The notes below the pieces were generated by a model. The model was not told where the DNA came from, made no database searches, and was given only the letters and a program-made list of their open reading frames with translations. Below are positions 58,528-64,000 of a stretch of 64,000 bases of DNA, piece by piece. The translations under genes and the position numbers were made by a program. Each line of letters begins with the position of its first letter. Within the stretch, counting starts at the first letter, position 1. The stretch comes from Xestospongia muta (lineage: Eukaryota; Porifera; Demospongiae; Haplosclerida; Petrosiidae), in NCBI GenBank assembly GCA_963693285.1, contig OY848917.1, positions 28,397,745 to 28,461,744 of the forward strand, given 5' to 3'.

Positions 58528-58926
58528 TCAGTATTTCACATAGTAATTTACTGTAACTGTTGAACAAGAATTGAAAGTAATATTAGGTACATTGACTGAT
58601 GAAGTAGTAGGTCCAGAGTCCAGTGAATTGCCGAATGAGACTTGAGCATTCAACACAATGCCACTGATGTTGCTTTTTTCGGCAGTAGAAGTAGATGATG
58701 GATCATCAAGGGTCTTGTGTTTCTTGGTTAGTGGAGCACTGATTTCTTCTCCATTTGTAGCGGAATTGAAGACAGCAGATGTTGTTAGTTTCTGCTCAGT
58801 ACTAATTCTTTTATATTTTCTGACACCATCAATGCTTTGATGTCCTGTACGATCCATGATTAGCTGCTCTTTGATTCCAGATTGAAAAAAACGTGTAGCA
58901 GTTAAGGTTTCCATGGGATTTATCAA
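58528..58926 (-). pseudogene. Tyrosine-recombinase C-terminal fragment (Crypton-like)
   Basis: TATRFFQSGIKEQLIMDRTG, then HQSIDGVRKYKRISTEQK, fits the C-terminal part of Crypton/QRICH1/ZMYM-type tyrosine recombinases. The GH motif and a Tyr four residues after VR would be the nucleophile region. The more N-terminal catalytic Arg is not present, because the frame starts inside the domain, and the upstream DNA is a hairpin-type repeat. A Ser/Thr-rich tail (about 80 residues) follows. Not functional as it stands. Confidence 0.6.
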
Positions 58927-59146
58927 CCGAGCGACGAACCAGACTGAAACAAACGTGTATCAGTTGTCAATATTGGTCAAGGCGTCGTCAAATAAATGGG
59001 TGTTTACCTGAGAAAGAATATAGTCCAACTCGTCTTCCATTTTGAATTTGCGTCATTAGAATGAAAAAAACGTTGCTAGACGACCTTTATATAGCAGGTT
59101 TGTGCGTGAAATTGTTGTCATGACCGACCATTTCATGGTACAAGCC

Positions 59147-59250
59147 GGTTATATGCCCTCGGTACAGTTTCCATGGCATTTATCAACCTCGCGACTTCGT
59201 CACTCGGTTGATAACTTCCGTGGAAACCTTTACCTCGGTATATAACCTAT
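59147..59250. repeat. Imperfect about 104-base palindrome (hairpin element)
   Basis: GGTTATATGCCCTCGGTACA at the left pairs imperfectly with the right end ACCTCGGTATATAACC. Inside, TTATCAACCTCGCGAC pairs with GTCACTCGGTTGATAA around a three-base TTC centre. A partial copy (GGTTTCCATGGGATTTATCA, then ACCGAGCGACG) occurs at about 58906-58936, at the start of the tyrosine-recombinase frame. Confidence 0.8.
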
Positions 59251-60000
59251 ACTTATATATATATGTATCTAGGAGTTTTCTAAACTATAATTAGGCACTT
59301 GTTAGAAAGACACTTTGTATCAGAGATTGCACTTTTTTCTATATCATAGATTAGACTTATTTTAGAAGCATTTCTCTGTTTTGTATTGGTGTTTAATTTA
59401 AACCTATAACATATTTGGCTAATATCAATATTATTATTATTTCTATATTTTTAGGTCAAAGGTCATATTTGACCTTTACATTGGTATGATAACTATTTAT
59501 ATGGTACTAGTAAACTTGCTCTTTAGCTAATAGAATGGAGAAAGCTTCATTGAATAAAAAAAGGACAAATATGGTTATGGACTACTTAGTTACCACAAAT
59601 ATTAGAAGATAGAGCATTAATTAGGTTAGTTAATCTTTTATGTTGTTAATTTAATAGTTAATTTGTTTGTTAATTTGATGTCCTTGTTCATAGTGCTCAT
59701 GATGTCTAGTAGAGTATGCTCTTTACTTTGTGTTTACTACTTGCTATGTCCGTATGTCCGTATTCTCTCTTTGGGACATAGTGATTATTAGTCCTCTTTT
59801 TTACCTGGCATTCTAGGCAGTCCTAAGATTGCTTTAGACCACATCATTAATTATTACTCACTATTGACCATACTTAGCAAATAATGACTTTATTTTATTA
59901 TGAGGACAATGATGTTAAGTGGTGTGTAGTTTTAGCATTCTCTAGGTATATACATATATATACACATAATTATACATATACATATATATATATATATATA

Positions 60001-60056
60001 CATACATACATACATACATACATACATACATACATACATACATACATACATACATA
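60001..60056. repeat. (TACA)n microsatellite
   Basis: Fourteen copies of CATA, preceded by a TA run. Confidence 0.97.
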
Positions 60057-60316
60057 GGTCAAGGAAATGTTTCTTGGTATATATATCCTTTATAAGCTCT
60101 CTAGTCTTTAATATTGCATAACTAGAACATTAAAAACAATCTAGGACATATTATTATAGTTGTAATCTTTATAATTATTTTCTTATGTTATTCTTTAATA
60201 AGTTTTACTTTTCTTTGCTTACTTACAATGTAACTGGTTGTCCACATCATTGCTTTTGGATTGCCTATGACAAAGGAAACAAGGAATGAAGCTATATCTA
60301 CACCTACATTTATATA

Positions 60317-60358
60317 TATACATACATACATACATACATACATACATACATACATACA

Positions 60359-60390
<32 letters not shown>

Positions 60391-60434
60391 CATATACATA
60401 TATACATATATATACACATAATTATACATATACA

Positions 60435-60472
<38 letters not shown>

Positions 60473-60560
60473 CATACATACATACATACATACATACATA
60501 CATACATACATACATACATACATACATACATACATACATACATACATACATACATACATA
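60317..60560. repeat. (TACA)n and (TA)n compound microsatellite
   Basis: Two CATA blocks separated by a TATATACACATAATTATACA-type linker that also occurs upstream of the 60001 block (about 59960). The region is a segmental duplication. Long frames on both strands are artefacts. Confidence 0.95.
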
Positions 60561-60563
60561 AAG

Positions 60564-60730
60564 TGAATTTCGAACAAATCCTTGTGCAGAAACGGTTGCT
60601 ACGTGTACATTTTGAACAGGAAGTCAATGTAATTTGGTATGCAGAAAGGACAATCATTGACCTAACTTCCTGTTCAAGATGACCTTATAGCAACAAATTA
60701 TTACATAAGCCTTCTTGTGAAATTTGTTTA
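60564..60730. repeat. Imperfect long hairpin (MITE- or precursor-like)
   Basis: Left-arm blocks GGTTGCTA and TTTTGAACAGGAAGTCAATG pair with right-arm CATTGACCTAACTTCCTGTT, CAAGATG and TAGCAAC. The loop is about 30 bases. Arms are about 60-65 bases with mismatches and small bulges. Confidence 0.7.
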
Positions 60731-60937
60731 TGTGTTGGTACTACTTTCATATTTATGGTCACACACACACACACACACATATTATGTATATATATATACA
60801 TATATATACACACCTATTTTATCGTATATTCTTTTAGATTTTACTATATAGCTCTTTTTTATTGTTCGTCCTCTAATGCTATAAAATATGTGTTTCATGT
60901 TGTGCCTTTCATGGCCACACCTCTCATGTTTATTTAG

Positions 60938-63191
60938 AGTATGCAGTAGAACAGCATTTTACGGTGTTTGTAAACTTCCAGTCCTAGACAGAAACTATTG
61001 GAAAGCATTCCCTACTTATATGCTTTAGGGTTTAGAGATGGGGTTCGTAAACAATAAAATACCTCTATTACAATGGTCATTGTACCTACCAACTACTCTC
61101 TTGTTCATGAAAGGAAGTTTATACATGGCACTTCATACGTTTTAGCTGTTTGGTCACATGATTTGTAGAATAACTCACTAAAATGTAGTTGATGCGGACA
61201 TATCCAGTATGTGATAATCATAACTTTGTAGTTAAAGGAATATAAAATGTATTGTGTGATCTTTGGCTATTATTGGTTTATTATATTTCTTTTGTTCTTC
61301 TAGTGAGAGTCTATTGACGCAAAGGACTTGGTAATGTGAAGTACTATGGAAAGATAACTTCTGTAACATTATTGTTAGGAAATATCAAATGAGAGAATTT
61401 TTGCTGAAGCACAACTAGTTTTATAATAATGGAACATGGAGTAGTGTATTTGAAAATTCCAGTTGTCAATTAAAAAATTTCCAAAAATAAAATATTTATT
61501 AACAATTTTAACAGTTGAAGTGGACCAAGTGCATACCAACATCTGACGTGTCACGTTACCATGGAAACTGAGTTAGTGATTGTAGGGAACTCCGGATGAT
61601 GTATAACTCCGGATATTTCCAATATAAATATAACTCTGCATGTATAATGTCATATTTCATGTAGCCATTGGAGATTTGAATACTAGTAGTCATACACACC
61701 TGTGTAGACCGGATTATTGCTTAAATTACAATTAAACAATGAGGAGTGTTTATGCACAGTAAGAATTGTTGTCGGACACTTTACTGTAATCTTACCCATT
61801 AGGCTGTAACGACATCCTTCACTCTTTAAAACTAATTCTTTAGTAATGTAATGATAGACTTCCCTGTTTATTTTCTATTTCCTTATTATACTACATAAAG
61901 GAAGTGATTTAATTATACAATACATTGCACAATCATTAACAGAGTGTTATATGTACACACCTTGCTGAAACTAAGTTTGGCTTCTGTTGTCATCAGTATG
62001 GCAGTATAGGGAGAGAGGTTGTTTGATATTTGTTACAAAAAATTAGATAATGTTAATTTTAAATTAAATGGCTACCTAATGATAGCCTGCAGCATGAAGT
62101 TAAGTACAGGAGAGTTTTGGCAATCACAAAAATCTTCAAAACACACACAGCAAAAATAGTTGAGATTCAATCTTTGGAAATTTTATGTAAATACTTAAAA
62201 AAATGGGTTTTTAAATTGTGTTATATATAATTATGATTATAATTCTCAATTATTATAGGTGCTAATATATATATATAGGGTATTTGTTTAGCAGTTCTCT
62301 TCACAATTTATTCATTGGAAGATTGGACAAAAATTACAACAATTTCTCCTAAGTTCTTCTCCTAAGTTAGTACAGTCCACAGGAGACCTCATAAGTAGTG
62401 AAGGGTTTAGAACAACTGTAAAAGAACAAAGGTATTAGAGAAATTTATAGCAATAGGCTACCAACTATTATATACTGTATAGATGTAGTACTAGTGAATG
62501 CAAAACGATTAATACTGAATATGCAGCCCTACATTGCATTGAGCTACTCACACTCTTACTGTTAGCAGTTGACATTATGACATAATATTGAGTTGACATT
62601 CTATTATTAATTAATAATTGTTAATTATTAATTAATAAGTAATAATTGTAGTTAGTGCTTGTATGGACTTTAAATTAAGAGTATGGAAGGATTGGGGTGT
62701 ATGTAAGGATGATTGAAGAAAGGATACTGTAGATTTAGGACTAAAACATTTAAAGGAGGATTATTGTTGAGGTGTTATATCGAGAGGAGAGGGTTGCAAT
62801 ATGTATAAAGCCAACCAGAAACTAAAATGTAATCTTTAATATCCATTTTAATTTAATTGAAGGCATGAATAAGTGATGGCTGAATACAATTTCAGCTGAA
62901 TTAACCAGGTTTCTGGTCAATTCAGTTCAAATAGTGTCTGGTCCATCTCTTGGTAATGGCTACAACAATAGTTACTTTTTAGTTTCTATTTCAATGTAGT
63001 AACTCTTGCGAAAACCAACTAAGTCAAAAAGTAATTTGCATATGTAGTTTTATTGAAGACATTTAAGATCTTAAAAACCAATTTGCAGCTTATATCTAGA
63101 AAATATGTAAATTATTCACTATGTAATTTCTTGGTATGTTGTACTGGTACAAAGTAACAAAGTAGAGTGACAAAATTCTACAGATGACGAG
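60938..63191. other. Intergenic, no gene seen
   Basis: No gene supported. Contains AT-rich palindromes such as TTAATTAATAATTGTTAATT near 62610. Confidence 0.55.
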
Positions 63192-63441
63192 GGCAGACAT
63201 TCCAATTCCAATTTAAATGTCCATTTTACCAATTGAATCAAACAGGGATATACAGACAAAATTCCAATTAACAACCTGGTTGCTTCTGTATACAACAGAC
63301 CTACAATATATAATCACAATCAGGAACCCAACCCAGCTGGAAACATCTTGTAGATGCTCAATTCTAAGAGACAGCTTGTGGTACTCTCACTCCATGTTTT
63401 ATTAAGTAAAAATGGAAAATATAATTTGAATGTCTGCCTTT
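63192..63441. repeat. Inverted-repeat element, about 250 bases
   Basis: GGCAGACATTCCAATTCC at 63192 pairs with AATTTGAATGTCTGCC ending about 63439. About 25-35 bases per end pair imperfectly. No clear target duplication. Confidence 0.5.
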
Positions 63442-64000
63442 AGTTGGTATAAAATTTACAAATTCTATAGATTCCATAGTAATCCACTCATTGTAGCTAT
63501 AAAGTACTTAAAATAACATTACCTTTGAAATGATACATAAGCAGGAAATGGAACAGATACTATTTGACTGAACTAACCACAACATTACATGATTCATATA
63601 GTATATATATATTGAGGTTTATAGGGTATGTTATAGCAAACTGCTTTCTGAGTAAACAATAAAATCTAGTTGAGTTTGAAAGGATGTTGAGGTGAAGGAG
63701 TTTAGGTAGGTTCACGTCAGTTCAAATAACATCCTGTCTGAAGTGAATTATCCAGGGTCTGGTAGTTCAGTTCAAACATTATCCAATTTAGCTCATTACG
63801 TCAATTATTGGGCAATAAAGTAACAAAGGATTACAATTGGCTCCTATAATAAGCTTAATACAAATTGAGCCAGACTAGTTTTGGCATTGTATTTTGCCCA
63901 ATATTGGACTTATGTCATACTGATGACATTATGGTAACCAATTAAAGCCTCAGTTAAAATGACACAATAAGTACAGCATATCTACATTTTTACAAACTCA
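63442..64000. other. Intergenic, no gene seen
   Basis: Spacer with no recognised feature. Confidence 0.6.

Noticed and set aside
60188..60657. Long frames rich in Tyr-Ile-His or Met-Tyr-Val-Cys repeats
   Set aside because: Artefacts of the TACA/TATA microsatellite on both strands.

Overview
This window is animal nuclear DNA: AT-rich, with spliceosomal introns of about 50 to 1300 bases, GT-AG boundaries, no operons and many low-complexity tracts. Compact introns, a metazoan RPL15, a NUPR1-like gene, dystrobrevin-like ZZ proteins, and many death-fold genes next to hAT, YR and retroelement remnants fit an early-branching animal, most likely a demosponge of the Amphimedon type. That assignment is inference from gene content. 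Exons were built by hand from conserved reading frames, splice signals and matching phases. No transcript evidence was available.

Layout. 1-1214 (minus): 5' part of a secreted tyrosinase. 1335-3470: a hairpin, an 85-base tandem repeat and a CA microsatellite. 3.9-27.6 kb: a cluster of death-fold signalling genes interleaved with START-domain lipid-transfer genes. The death-fold members are a CARD-DD-DD protein (3909-5930), a single-DD protein (7212-7674), a caspase-like protease with a C-terminal death-like domain (8447-12892), another single-DD protein (25205-25716) and a tandem DD-DD protein (26110-27585). The START members are three intact paralogues (14489-16636, 17398-19569, 22910-25008) with the same six-exon structure, plus a decayed fourth copy at 6355-6803. 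A broken secreted beta-helix-like gene lies at 20632-22192.

28.4-30.0 kb: RPL15 and a NUPR1-like gene are divergently arranged around a short promoter holding an NRF-1-type palindrome. 32396-32873: a very young non-autonomous DNA transposon with 160-base inverted repeats that match perfectly and a 9-base target duplication. 33.0-45.0 kb: three tandem dystrobrevin-like genes, each of eight exons, with EF-hand-like and ZZ zinc-finger regions. From 45.6 kb onward the window is a transposon graveyard: a nearly full-length hAT transposase with one stop and two frameshifts, a second hAT carrying a ZBED-type C-terminus, older hAT pieces, ankyrin remnants, a reverse-transcriptase fragment, a tyrosine-recombinase fragment, hairpin elements and TACA microsatellites. 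61-64 kb holds no gene I can support.

How the genes may work together: the CARD, DD and caspase genes look like parts of a death-fold signalling module. The DDs share sequence, a C-terminal tail motif and intron phase, so they look like products of local duplication and exon shuffling. Whether the START proteins act in the same pathway cannot be told from the sequence.
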